DNA of 64,000 nt from Marmoricola sp. OAE513 (GCF_040546585.1 NZ_JBEPOC010000001.1:1054001-1118000), one strand, 5' to 3'; shown: positions 1-10,891, counted from the first letter of the stretch. Translations and numbers: made by a program. Notes: generated from the letters alone by a model not told the origin.

Positions 1-2242
<2,242 letters not shown>

Positions 2243-2280
2243 GGAAAGCTCCTGGAACAGGTACGGGGACAGCAGTTGTG

Positions 2281-2304
2281 CCCCCACTCGGACTCGAGTG
2301 GGGG
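2281..2304. other. Perfect 10-bp hairpin in the mfd leader
   Basis: CCCCCACTCG and CGAGTGGGGG form a perfect stem around a four-base GACT loop. It lies in the divergent gap between mfd and the secreted-protein gene at 2415, about 40 bases upstream of the mfd start. There is no T-run on either side, so it is not an ordinary intrinsic terminator. A leader structure or protein-binding palindrome is possible. Confidence 0.5.
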
Positions 2305-2414
2305 TGCGGTGTCGAGTCTACGGCGGCGCACCGACAGCCAGATTCTGAATGTCGCGTAATGGAGCCAGACCGCGCGCCCTCTAGGCAGAAACAGGCCGAC
2401 CCGCGGAGACCGCC

Positions 2415-3140
2415 ATGAAATCCACAACTCACCGCGGAGCCGTTCCTCCGCTGACGACCGGTGTGGTTCTAGCCACCCTGGTCCTGCTCATGTCCGTTTA
2501 CCCAGCGCGAGCCGGAGCAGCAGTACCCGCCTGCATCGCAAACGGCGACTACGGTGCGATGGTCACCGTCGAAGACGTGAACGGACCCGCCAACGATGAT
2601 TCCCGGGGTACCCGCTCGGACATGTACGTCTCGTCGGTCTCGACGTTCTGCCAAAGAGTCTCGTCGGTCTACGTCCAGGATCCGATCAGCGAAAGCGGCA
2701 TGGAATTCGGATGGGTCGTCGGCTACAGCCAGTGTGACGGCCAGACCTACTCCGTGCCGACTTTGTTCTACTGGGCGCAGCGAAACGGCGCGAAGTTGTC
2801 GTGCAACGTCTTCCACACGCGCCACCCGACGACGTACGACACGTTCGAGGTCTCCAACACCAACGCGAACAACTACTGGGGCGTTTACACGAACGGCACT
2901 TCGCTGCTTCCGAATGGCGCTGGCCTCGGCTTCAGCAAGGGGTATTCGCTGACCGGTACCGAACGTGGGTCGTCCCAGGACCCTGGCTCAGCCGTTTGGA
3001 ACGACCTTCAGGAGTTTCACGATGGGTCACCGGGTGATCACTGGAGCGCTTGGGACCGGGTCCAGCTCAACTACGACCACGATCCCACCTACCACTTTCA
3101 CAGCACGAACAGCTTCAGCGCGTCGTCGGTCCACGACTAG
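2415..3140 (+). CDS. Secreted protein of unknown function, 241 aa
   Basis: I do not recognise the family. The N-terminus has a typical Sec signal peptide: basic residues, a hydrophobic stretch at about residues 15-30, then Ala-x-Ala-like cleavage sites near residue 34-36. The mature part is rich in Ser, Thr, Asn and aromatic residues, has several cysteines that could form disulfides, and ends in a His/Asp-rich region ('DHDPTYHFHS'), so metal or carbohydrate binding is possible but unproven. The codons are less GC-biased than in the flanking mfd and pst genes, which suggests recent acquisition. The second small secreted-protein gene follows after 14 bases, probably co-transcribed. Confidence 0.75.
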   Translation: MKSTTHRGAVPPLTTGVVLATLVLLMSVYPARAGAAVPACIANGDYGAMVTVEDVNGPANDDSRGTRSDMYVSSVSTFCQRVSSVYVQDPISESGMEFGWVVGYSQCDGQTYSVPTLFYWAQRNGAKLSCNVFHTRHPTTYDTFEVSNTNANNYWGVYTNGTSLLPNGAGLGFSKGYSLTGTERGSSQDPGSAVWNDLQEFHDGSPGDHWSAWDRVQLNYDHDPTYHFHSTNSFSASSVHD

Positions 3141-3154
3141 AGAACGGAACAGAC

Positions 3155-3721
3155 ATGAAGACCCACCTCGCAACGCCAGGACGTGTCGCAGTACTCGGAA
3201 TCGCCTCAGTAACGGTCGGCATGGGCATCTTGATCAATGCCTCAGCAACTTCATCCCCGTCGTCATCACCCACCGTTCGGCCTGCCACGTCCAGCAGCGA
3301 CTACGCCGCCATGGAGGTTGACCGAAAGAATCCGTGCCCTGAGTCCCGTCAGGCTCCCTCTCTGGACGACCTGGTTCAAGACGGGCGAGCACTTCAGACG
3401 AAGGCGTTCAAACCCACGATGACAGCTGTCTGCGGAACCAAGCCGGTAGTTGGCTACGGGGACATCACCGTCACCTACGAGGACGGCTGGGCCAAGACCG
3501 ACGGTGACCGCTACTGGCGGGAACTGGCAGAGACCGCAGACGAGCGCGTGACCACCGTTGCGGGTCGGACTGCCTACCTGGGTGACGCCGACAGTCCTGG
3601 CGAACTGAACTCTGTCGAGTTCATCGTTGGCGATCTCGCTGTCACGTTGATCGCGGAAGCAGACGTACCAATCAAGGAGCTCCTCGCGCTCGCGAACGAC
3701 CTCGAGCTGCCTACCCCGTAG
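3155..3721 (+). CDS. Secreted or membrane-anchored protein of unknown function, 188 aa
   Basis: Not recognised. The ATG at 3155 was chosen because it gives a clean N-terminal signal or anchor segment ('VAVLGIASVTVGMGILI') right after the preceding gene's stop at 3140; the same frame remains open further upstream, but that part overlaps the neighbour. After a Ser/Thr/Pro-rich linker there is a compact domain of about 140 residues with two cysteines (one in 'NPCPES', one in 'AVCGTK'). The 3' end overlaps the convergent transglycosylase gene by 11 bases. Composition resembles the preceding gene. Confidence 0.75.
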   Translation: MKTHLATPGRVAVLGIASVTVGMGILINASATSSPSSSPTVRPATSSSDYAAMEVDRKNPCPESRQAPSLDDLVQDGRALQTKAFKPTMTAVCGTKPVVGYGDITVTYEDGWAKTDGDRYWRELAETADERVTTVAGRTAYLGDADSPGELNSVEFIVGDLAVTLIAEADVPIKELLALANDLELPTP

Positions 3722-4481
3722 CCCGCTCCGCGTAGCTGTTCGCCGCGGCCAGCACGTTCAGCACGTACTGGTTGTCGTGGTTGTAGGAGTGCACCGCGCC
3801 GCTCCATCCGGTCGGCGTACGGAGGTCGTGATCATCAGCGCAGAGGTAACGCGCGGCCGTGTACGCCGCGTCGTCGAGGTCCAGCGGGTCGGCGACGCCG
3901 TCGCGGTCACCGTCGGCTCCCCAGCGGTCCCAGGTCGACGCGATGAACTGGAGCGGGCCGACGGCGTGCTCCCAGGTCGTGTCACCGTGCCACTGCGCGG
4001 ACTGCGGTGTCGACCGGATCGCAGCGAACTGCTTGCCGTCCAGGGCAGGTCCGATGATCGGCGTCGAGGTCCGGCCGTCCTCGGTGACCGTGCGGTCGTC
4101 GATGGTGCCGTGGTGCGACTCGACCCAACCGATGCCGGCGAGGGTGTTCCAGGACAGGTGGCAGCCCTTCTGCTCCTTGTCGATCCGGAGCTCGGCGCTG
4201 CCGTAGGCGAGCATCGCGCGGGCCGGGATGCCCACCTGGGCGCCGGTGCTCGCGGCCCAGGCGGGGTCGACGCCAGCGGGGAGAGCCTTCCGCTCCGAGC
4301 TGCGGCTGACGTTGTTCGCGGGCGGCACCACCGGGGCGGCCTGCGGGGCAGGCTCGTAGGTGAGGTCGTCAGGGACCGTGGCGCCACCACCGGCTGTGAC
4401 GATGAAGATGCCGAGCCCGACGAGAACGACGAGCACGGCACCGAACACCGCGAACCCCAGCCGGGGATGGCTTCCGATCAC
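3711..4481 (-). CDS. Membrane-anchored lytic transglycosylase
   Basis: A 256-residue protein with one N-terminal membrane helix (about residues 8-30), a Pro/Ala-rich linker and a lysozyme-like lytic transglycosylase domain of the actinobacterial MltB/GH103-like type. The catalytic glutamate is expected in 'GIGWVESHHG', and the 'AVGPLQFIASTWDRW' and 'YTAARYLC' motifs are family signatures. It cleaves peptidoglycan glycan strands outside the membrane. The GTG start overlaps the pstB stop as GTGA, so it is translationally coupled to pstB and is the last gene of the long phosphate operon. Its role there is unknown; local wall remodelling around a bulky surface uptake system is one idea. Confidence 0.85.
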   Translation of the reverse strand: MIGSHPRLGFAVFGAVLVVLVGLGIFIVTAGGGATVPDDLTYEPAPQAAPVVPPANNVSRSSERKALPAGVDPAWAASTGAQVGIPARAMLAYGSAELRIDKEQKGCHLSWNTLAGIGWVESHHGTIDDRTVTEDGRTSTPIIGPALDGKQFAAIRSTPQSAQWHGDTTWEHAVGPLQFIASTWDRWGADGDRDGVADPLDLDDAAYTAARYLCADDHDLRTPTGWSGAVHSYNHDNQYVLNVLAAANSYAERATG

Positions 4482-5386
4482 CCGAAGCGTCCGTTGACGT
4501 AGTCGCTGGTGCGCTGGTCCTGGGGGCTGCCGAACATGGCACGGGTGTCACCGTGCTCCACGATCACACCGGGCGTCCCGTGCGAGGCGAGGAAGAAGGC
4601 GCACTGGTCGGAGACCCGCGCTGCCTGCTGCATGTTGTGCGTCACGATGACGATTGTGACCTCTCGGGCAAGCTCGAGCATGGTTTCCTCGATAACTCGC
4701 GTCGAGGTGGGGTCCAGGGCCGAGCACGGCTCGTCCATGAGCAGGACCCGCGGCTTGATCGCCAGCGAGCGGGCGATGCAGAGACGCTGCTGCTGTCCAC
4801 CGGACAGACCGCCACCCGGGGCGTCCAGCCGGTCGCGGACCTCGACCCACAGGCCGGCCTTGGTCAAGCAGGACTCGACCAGCGCGTCACGCTCGTCCTT
4901 CGAGGCCTTGGTCCCGGTCAGCTTGAGGCCGGCCAGCACGTTCTCGGAGATCGACATCGCCGGGAAGGGGTTCGGCTTCTGGAAGACCATGCCGATCGAG
5001 CGGCGGGCGTCGGTGAGCTTGCGGTCCGGACTGTAGATGTCCTCGCCGTCGAGCAGCACCTCGCCGGCCAGCTGGGCCGACGGGACGAGCTCGTGCATCC
5101 GGTTGAGGATGCGGAGGAACGTCGACTTGCCACAGCCCGACGGCCCGATCAGCGCGGTGATGCCACCGGCCGGCATGGTCAGCGAGACGCGGTCGAGAAC
5201 CAGGCGGTCCCCGAACCAGGCAGAGATGTTGTTCGCGCGGAGCTCGGCCAGCGGCGCGACCGGGCCTTCCGGCACGAAGGGATCGCGGACCTCGGCGAGG
5301 TCCCCGATCGGAGCCAGCGGCTGGCTCGGGATCGGCGCGGGAGCGCCGGCGGCGGGGAACACAGCGGTCGGGTCTTCGAAGGTCAT
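4478..5386 (-). CDS. pstB: Phosphate ABC transporter ATP-binding protein PstB
   Basis: This ATPase drives high-affinity phosphate import through PstC and PstA. Of 302 residues, about 45 at the N-terminus are a Pro/Ala-rich extension beyond the usual PstB length. The ABC domain follows, with Walker A GPSGCGKST at 81-89, signature LSGGQ at 194-198, Walker B LLMDEP at 215-220 and an H-loop 'THNMQQA'. The 'GDTRAMFGSP' C-terminal region is typical of PstB. It is separated from the upstream binding-protein gene by about 98 bases containing a strong hairpin, and it overlaps the following transglycosylase gene. Confidence 0.95.
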   Translation of the reverse strand: MTFEDPTAVFPAAGAPAPIPSQPLAPIGDLAEVRDPFVPEGPVAPLAELRANNISAWFGDRLVLDRVSLTMPAGGITALIGPSGCGKSTFLRILNRMHELVPSAQLAGEVLLDGEDIYSPDRKLTDARRSIGMVFQKPNPFPAMSISENVLAGLKLTGTKASKDERDALVESCLTKAGLWVEVRDRLDAPGGGLSGGQQQRLCIARSLAIKPRVLLMDEPCSALDPTSTRVIEETMLELAREVTIVIVTHNMQQAARVSDQCAFFLASHGTPGVIVEHGDTRAMFGSPQDQRTSDYVNGRFG

Positions 5387-5410
5387 CTCTGTCTCGTCTC
5401 TCCTGAGGAA

Positions 5411-5460
5411 GTGGCGGGTCGGGCGCTGGACGCAGTGCGCTCCGCGGGCCGACCCGCCAC
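5411..5460 (-). promoter_or_regulatory. Intercistronic hairpin between binding-protein gene and pstB
   Basis: GTGGCGGGTCGG at 5411-5422 is perfectly complementary to CCGACCCGCCAC at 5449-5460, a 12-bp stem around a GC-rich 26-base loop. No T-run follows. Its place inside the operon, after the Ig-repeat binding-protein gene, suggests an mRNA-stabilising or attenuating element that sets different levels for the binding proteins and PstB. This is inference. Confidence 0.55.
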
Positions 5461-5484
5461 CTCACGGGTGGTGCTGGGTGGTGC

Positions 5485-7338
5485 CTACTTCTGGGTGATG
5501 GTGAAGGTCTTGACCTTCGCCACCGTGTTGGCCGAGCCGCCGTAGACGATCGTCAGGGTCTTCTTGCCCTTCTTCAGCTTGGCCAGCGTGATGGTGACCT
5601 TGCCGTTGACCAGGGTGCCCTTGCCGACGACCTTGGAGCCCTGCTTGATCACGATCGAGCCGGCCGCCTTGAGCGTCGAGCCGGCGATCGCCACGGTGAC
5701 GGTGCCCTTGCCCTTCTTGCCCTTGGCGACCTTGGCCGGGAACGTCTCGGCGACGGTCAGGTTGGAGGCCTTCGCGACGACGACGTTCTTGTTCAGCGTG
5801 CCCGCGCCGTTGGCGGTGTCACCGGCGTAGGTCACGTTCAGGACCTTGGTGCCAGCCGTCAGGGCTGCCGACGCCGGGACCGTGAAGGCGGCCTTGCCGG
5901 TGCCGTCGAGGGCCTTGGTGCCCAGGACGACCGAGCCGAGCTTCGCGGTCACGTTGCCGGTCGGGACGCCGGCCGGCGAGGTGATCGTGACCGACGCGAC
6001 GCCGGCCTTGCCGTAGGTGATCCCGTTGGCGACGGCCCCCACGACGGCGACCTCCTTGACCGTGACGTTGGCCTCGCCGGAGACCGAGTCGGTGAACGCC
6101 GCCGGGTTACCGGAGGTGAACTTCGCGGTGTAGATGTGGGAGCCGGGGGTCACGTTCGACAGGTTCAGCGTGGCCTGGCCACCGGTGAGGACACCGGAAC
6201 CGACCTTGTTGCCACCCTCGAAGAAGTCCAGGTCGCCGTCGGCGTTCTGGCCGTCAGCGGCCACCGTCGCGGTGAGCGTGACCTTGCGACCCGGGGCGGG
6301 GGCGCTGGCGACGATCGAGGTGGAGGTGGTCACCGTGTTGGTGGTGAAGTTGCTGACCGCGGTCGTGGTGCCCTGGCCGCAGACGCCACCGTTGGCGACG
6401 GTGGCCAGCTGCGCGAAGCCGCGGGCCTCGATGATCGCCTTGCCGGCGGTCGAGCAGAAGAAGCCACCCGTGCCGAAGATGTCGGTCACCCACTGGGAAC
6501 CGGTGTCAGCATTGCGGACGACGTTGTAGACCGCGCGCTTGGCCGAGTAGCCGGGCTCGAACTTGATCACGGACGGGTTGGTCAGCGTCTGGGCCCGGGC
6601 CGTCGAGAACGGGGCGATCGCGTTCGGGTCACCCTGGATCTGGTCGGCGTTGTGCTCCTGGACCTCGGTGACGCCGCTGTAGCCGCCGCCCGCTGCCGGG
6701 TAGACGACCGCGACACCGCCGTTGGCGGCCTTGAGCTCGGCCTCGAAGAAGCTGCGCGTGCCCGAGCCCGACTGCGGGATCTTCGGGTTGATGAACGAGC
6801 CGGAGAACGACGGGTTGATGTCGCTCCACTTCTTGTAGGTGCCCTTGTAGATGTCGACGATCTGGGCGATCGTCAGGCTCGCCGGGGCGTTGGACGGGGT
6901 GTTTCCGGACACGGCCATCTTGAGGCCGTCGACGGCGAACGGGTACTGGGTCAGCTCGGCCTGCTCCGCGGTGCTCAGCGTCGAGGAGGACCGGGCGAAG
7001 TTGACGTCCACGTTGTTGCCGGCGCCGAACAGCGTGGCCTTGCCCTGGCCCGAGCCGTTCGGGCGGGCGACCGCGGTGTGTCCGCTGCGCAGCACGATGG
7101 TCGAGGGCTGCGGGGTCGCGTCGAAGCTTGCGATCTTCTGGTTCGGGTGGCTGGTGTTCCACGCGTTCGCGAGGTCACCGACGACGAACTCGATCGTGTC
7201 CGAGCCGACACCGACGATGTCGGTCGCGGACGGGTCACCAACGGGGTCGGCCGTGGCGGGCGCCATGGCCGTCAGAGCGAGGCCGGAAGCGAGCAGGGCG
7301 CTCGCGGCGATGCCGGCGCTGTACTTGCGTACGTTCAT
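5485..7338 (-). CDS. Secreted PstS-like binding protein with three C-terminal Ig-like repeats
   Basis: This 617-residue protein starts at the ATG at 7338, with AAGGA ten bases upstream. A signal peptide (about 1-31) is followed by a periplasmic-binding-protein-type domain (about 35-340) carrying a PstS-like anion loop 'SGSGTRSFF' and 'SLTIAQIVDIYKG'. Three bacterial Ig-like repeats of about 90 residues each then follow; the last is lysine-rich ('AKGKKGKGTV', 'AKLKKGKKTL'). There is no LPXTG signal and no terminal membrane helix, so it is secreted or held by wall or charge interactions. It sits in the pst operon between the sortase-like gene and pstB. Phosphate or phosphate-containing polymers are likely ligands (inference). 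Confidence 0.85.
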   Translation of the reverse strand: MNVRKYSAGIAASALLASGLALTAMAPATADPVGDPSATDIVGVGSDTIEFVVGDLANAWNTSHPNQKIASFDATPQPSTIVLRSGHTAVARPNGSGQGKATLFGAGNNVDVNFARSSSTLSTAEQAELTQYPFAVDGLKMAVSGNTPSNAPASLTIAQIVDIYKGTYKKWSDINPSFSGSFINPKIPQSGSGTRSFFEAELKAANGGVAVVYPAAGGGYSGVTEVQEHNADQIQGDPNAIAPFSTARAQTLTNPSVIKFEPGYSAKRAVYNVVRNADTGSQWVTDIFGTGGFFCSTAGKAIIEARGFAQLATVANGGVCGQGTTTAVSNFTTNTVTTSTSIVASAPAPGRKVTLTATVAADGQNADGDLDFFEGGNKVGSGVLTGGQATLNLSNVTPGSHIYTAKFTSGNPAAFTDSVSGEANVTVKEVAVVGAVANGITYGKAGVASVTITSPAGVPTGNVTAKLGSVVLGTKALDGTGKAAFTVPASAALTAGTKVLNVTYAGDTANGAGTLNKNVVVAKASNLTVAETFPAKVAKGKKGKGTVTVAIAGSTLKAAGSIVIKQGSKVVGKGTLVNGKVTITLAKLKKGKKTLTIVYGGSANTVAKVKTFTITQK

Positions 7339-7382
7339 CTCTACGTGATCCTTAGGTTGGGTGGTGCGTTGTTGTCGGGGTG

Positions 7383-8321
7383 TCACATCAGGTTCGGCAG
7401 AAGCCGGACGACCTGGTCCGTGGTGAACCAGGACAGGGCGATCGCGAGTGGTGAGGCGATCACCCACACAAGGGGTGCCGACCAGCGCTGGCGGGCAGCG
7501 ATGACGGCGATGGTGAGGCCGGTGAGCAGCGCGAGGCCCAACGCGAGCATCGGGAGCGCACCCGGGGTGCCCTCCATCGCCAGCTCGGACTTCGGTACGC
7601 CGACGGGGCGGCCCGAAGGCACCTGCTGTCCGGTCTCGGAGACGGCGTCGACGTAGACCGCGTCGCTCGGGCGCAGCTGGTGCAGGAAGCCCGTGCCCTC
7701 TGCGGTGACCAGCGTGAGCCGAGCGGCGCCGGCCTCGGGCGCGGTGACCTGGTCGCCGGCGCGGCGGATGCCCTCGACCACGAACGTGGTCTTGGCCTGG
7801 CCGGTCTGGGTGACGATCTTGTCGCCGACCTTCAGCGTGTCCAGGTCCGCGAACGGCTTGCCGTAGGTGGCCGAACGGCCGTACACGTAGGACGTGCCGA
7901 CCTGACCAGGGATGACCGAGTCGCGGCGGTGGCCGGGACCTGCCTGCATGTCGCCGGACGCGGTGCCCTCCACGACGACCTGCTGGACGTCGAGCTTCGG
8001 GATGGTCAGCACGGCGACCGGCTTGCCCGGTGTGATGACCGGTCCGAGCGGCGCTGTCGCCTCGGCGACCTGGGTGCGGAACTGACCGTAGAGGATGTGC
8101 TGGTCGCGGGCCTGGCTGAAGCCGCTGAGCACCAGCACCTGCAGGAGGAACCAGACGCTGATCAGGGCCAGCATCGTGCAGACCGAGGACACCATCGCGA
8201 CGACCTCGGTCGCCTCGCCGGGGCGGATCTCGACCGGACCTGCCGTCTTCACCCGGGCGCCGCCCTTGGGGGACGACGGCGGCGTCGGCGGGCTCGTCGG
8301 AGGCGTCATCGTGGCCGTCAC
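7383..8321 (-). CDS. Catalytically dead class-E sortase-like membrane protein
   Basis: Of 312 residues, about 40-67 form an N-terminal membrane helix, about 100-228 a class-E sortase fold, and about 252-305 two C-terminal helices. The fold is shown by 'IPKLDV', 'GPGHRRDSVIPGQVG', 'YVYGRSATYGKPFADLDTL' and 'RLTLVT'. In active enzymes the second block reads as AGHRTTYG and the last as LTLTTC. Here Arg149 replaces the catalytic His, Ala207 the nucleophilic Cys, and the usual Arg near the end is replaced in 'SDAVYVDA'. It therefore should not transpeptidate; a structural or binding role is likely. The GTG at 8321 was chosen because it overlaps the upstream stop as GTGA; a GTG at 8330 is an alternative. 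Confidence 0.85.
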   Translation of the reverse strand: MTATMTPPTSPPTPPSSPKGGARVKTAGPVEIRPGEATEVVAMVSSVCTMLALISVWFLLQVLVLSGFSQARDQHILYGQFRTQVAEATAPLGPVITPGKPVAVLTIPKLDVQQVVVEGTASGDMQAGPGHRRDSVIPGQVGTSYVYGRSATYGKPFADLDTLKVGDKIVTQTGQAKTTFVVEGIRRAGDQVTAPEAGAARLTLVTAEGTGFLHQLRPSDAVYVDAVSETGQQVPSGRPVGVPKSELAMEGTPGALPMLALGLALLTGLTIAVIAARQRWSAPLVWVIASPLAIALSWFTTDQVVRLLPNLM

Positions 8322-10891
8322 TTGACCCACCGCTGCTGCAGCGCGAGCCGGGAGAAACCGCTGACGACTCCGCCGACGATCGCGATCAGCAGGAGCGTCG
8401 GGAGCAACCAGCTGGTCAGGTCCGAGGACGCCTTCGTGGTCCTGGCGACGGCCAGCGGCGCACCCGAGACGACCGGAACCGCACCGTCGGGACCAGCACC
8501 TTGCGGGGCACCCGCCACCGGCGTACCGACCCCCGGGACCACGGCGCTGCCGCCGACCGGGCCGGAGGCGGACGGCGGGGTCACCGCGGGAGCAGCCGCG
8601 GTCTTCTGCGCCTTGACGGCTTTGGCGACCACCTGGGCGCTGTCGTAGAACGGCTTGGTCGGACCGGAGGCCACGATCGGCAGGTAGCCCTCGGGCAGCT
8701 GGCCGTTGGCTCGGCCCGGCCGCTGGCCCTCGGTGCTGGAGACCTTGATGAACTGCGCGACCTTGGCCGCGTCCGCCTTCGGGACGCCCGAGAGCCGGGC
8801 TGCGGTGTAGACGATCATCGTGCCCGGGTACGCCGTCGAGCTCCTTGCCAGGCGCGAGCTCGGGATCTCGAACGGCGCGTACTTCTTGCCCTCCTTGGCC
8901 AGCGCCACAGCGGCGCGCATGCCTGCCTGGGTCGGGCCGACGTACCTGCCCCCGGCCACGGCGAGGCTGGCGGTCCGCAGGCCGAACCGCTCTGCGTCGC
9001 CCAGGGTGGTGACGCCGAACAGGAGCCGGCTGCCGACACCCTGGCGGTCGATGCGGCCGAGCTTGAACGGGTCACCGGGGTTGGGCCGGTCGCACTTGGT
9101 CTGCACCAGCGGCCAGGAGTCGAGCACCGCGGAGGCGATCTGGCGCAGGCTGCTCACCGGGGCAGCGACCTGCGGCAGGTACGGCGCCGGGTTGGCCTTG
9201 AGGCACTCCAGGTCGCTCTTCGGAACGTAGGTGTCGAGCAGCGGCCACTCCGCGCGCGGCAGCGTGATCTTCTTGTAGAAGGGGTTGACCTTCATGCCCC
9301 ACGGGTCCGCTGCGCCGTTGACGAAAGCCATCGCGCTCCTGTCACGGGCGATGTAGCCGGTCAGCGCGGTGATCACGTCCGAGGAGGTCGACAGCGACAT
9401 CAGGGTGGCACCCGCCTCCTGGGAGATGTTGCTCAGGCCGGGGTTGAGCTTCTTGAACTCCGGGTCGTTGTTGATCGACAGCGGGTTGGAGCCCATCCCC
9501 GGGTGGCCGGTGCCGAGCTGCGAGGCGGCGTACGACTGCGTCAGCAGCTTGGCGATCAGGCGCGGGGTGAGCTTGAGGTCGGTGAGCTCGCCGGCGTTGT
9601 CCGGCTTGTCGACGACGTAGCTGATCGCGAACCCGGTGATCGCCGTCGGCGCGTAGCCGATCGGGTTGGTCGTCTCGGCAACCCGCGGGCCGGACACCTC
9701 GGCAGCGACCGCCGCCCCGTTCTCCATCTGCGAGAAGGCGGCGTCGTCGGGCATCGAGTTCTGCTGCCACTTGAACCGGTCCTTGCGCAGGCAGTACGCC
9801 GGCGCCCACTGCGTCGCAGCCTGGGAGAGCAGCTCGGAGCCGTAGAACGGGGTCGGCGCGCGCGAGTCGAGGATGTCGCAGGCGCTCGGCGGCAGGCCGA
9901 AGGTGATCGGCGCGCTGAACCGGTTCTTCCAGTTCGACTCGGCCCACCAGTACAGCGGTGAGACCGACGCGTCGACGCCGAGGTTCGCGAAGTTGCTGGT
10001 GCCCGGCAGGAACTGGCCGGCGCGACGGCAGTTGCGGTCGGCCGCGGCCAGGTCCGGGTTCTTGTCGACGCAGCTGAGGCCCATGATCGGGATCACCACG
10101 ATCGAGCAGGCGACCTTGTCCGAGCAGCCCAGGGACTCGTTCTCCACCGCGCTGCGGACCTCGAACTCGGTGCTCCCGGTGCCGTCGGTGCTGGTGAACG
10201 CCGACTGCTCGGCCGGCGGGAAGGACGAACCGACGGCGGCCTCGGGCGGCATCGTCGCGGACGTGCAGCCCTTGAACGTCTCCCCCTTGGCGGTGACGAA
10301 GGGCGTGACGTGGGCGAAGGACGTCTCCGAGGTGTCGTTGCACGCCTCGCCCGGGTACGGCAGCAGGCCGCTCTTGGGCTGACGGGTGGCCTCGTCGGCG
10401 AACAGGTCGCGGGTCCAGATCGCGGCGCCCGGGTCCTGGACCTGCGACCGCTGGATCTTGGTCGAGGTCCAGCAGGTCTCCGGCGACAGCCGCTTGGCCT
10501 TCGGCAGGTCGGCGTCGTCGGTGCCGCGACACTGCAGGATCACGACCGGGTACTCCTGGTTGAGTCCGGCCTCGCCGAAGGGGTTGGATGCCCGTCCGCC
10601 GCTGGGGTGGGCACCGGACCAGGAGATGTGCACGCGCTCGCGGCCCTGAAGGTTCTTCGTGGTGTCGATCTTGACGTTGACGTCCCGGGAGTCGATCTCG
10701 CGAACGACGCCGTCGTCGGAGAACTCCCGCTTGATCGTCTTCGTCTTGCTGTAGCCGTCGCCGGTCGACGTCGCCGTCGCGACCAGGCCGGTCGCGGTCG
10801 CGGGGACGACCGGGATCATCGCGGCGGCGAGCAGCACCGCACCGCCGGCGAGGCCGAGGCGGATCAGCGGGCGCTTCCCAGGAGTCATCAC
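8318..10891 (-). CDS. Large membrane-anchored extracellular binding-protein-like protein of the pst operon, 857 aa
   Basis: A signal peptide (about 1-35) precedes a very large extracellular region with several cysteines. The middle (about 390-560) resembles a substrate-binding-protein domain ('NPIGYAPTAITGFAISYV', 'LTPRLIAKLLTQSY', 'DRSAMAFVNGAADPWG'). A Pro/Ala/Gly-rich linker (about 745-820) leads to one membrane helix near 826-845 and a short basic tail. No PstS-type SGT loop is visible, so ligand binding is uncertain. It has GTGA-type overlaps with the PstS gene before it and the sortase-like gene after it, so the three are translationally coupled. N-terminal domain function is unknown. 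Confidence 0.75.
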   Translation of the reverse strand: MMTPGKRPLIRLGLAGGAVLLAAAMIPVVPATATGLVATATSTGDGYSKTKTIKREFSDDGVVREIDSRDVNVKIDTTKNLQGRERVHISWSGAHPSGGRASNPFGEAGLNQEYPVVILQCRGTDDADLPKAKRLSPETCWTSTKIQRSQVQDPGAAIWTRDLFADEATRQPKSGLLPYPGEACNDTSETSFAHVTPFVTAKGETFKGCTSATMPPEAAVGSSFPPAEQSAFTSTDGTGSTEFEVRSAVENESLGCSDKVACSIVVIPIMGLSCVDKNPDLAAADRNCRRAGQFLPGTSNFANLGVDASVSPLYWWAESNWKNRFSAPITFGLPPSACDILDSRAPTPFYGSELLSQAATQWAPAYCLRKDRFKWQQNSMPDDAAFSQMENGAAVAAEVSGPRVAETTNPIGYAPTAITGFAISYVVDKPDNAGELTDLKLTPRLIAKLLTQSYAASQLGTGHPGMGSNPLSINNDPEFKKLNPGLSNISQEAGATLMSLSTSSDVITALTGYIARDRSAMAFVNGAADPWGMKVNPFYKKITLPRAEWPLLDTYVPKSDLECLKANPAPYLPQVAAPVSSLRQIASAVLDSWPLVQTKCDRPNPGDPFKLGRIDRQGVGSRLLFGVTTLGDAERFGLRTASLAVAGGRYVGPTQAGMRAAVALAKEGKKYAPFEIPSSRLARSSTAYPGTMIVYTAARLSGVPKADAAKVAQFIKVSSTEGQRPGRANGQLPEGYLPIVASGPTKPFYDSAQVVAKAVKAQKTAAAPAVTPPSASGPVGGSAVVPGVGTPVAGAPQGAGPDGAVPVVSGAPLAVARTTKASSDLTSWLLPTLLLIAIVGGVVSGFSRLALQQRWVK

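Noticed and set aside
7383-8321. Active sortase
   Set aside because: Catalytic His, Cys and Arg are all replaced and no LPXTG-type substrate is encoded nearby.
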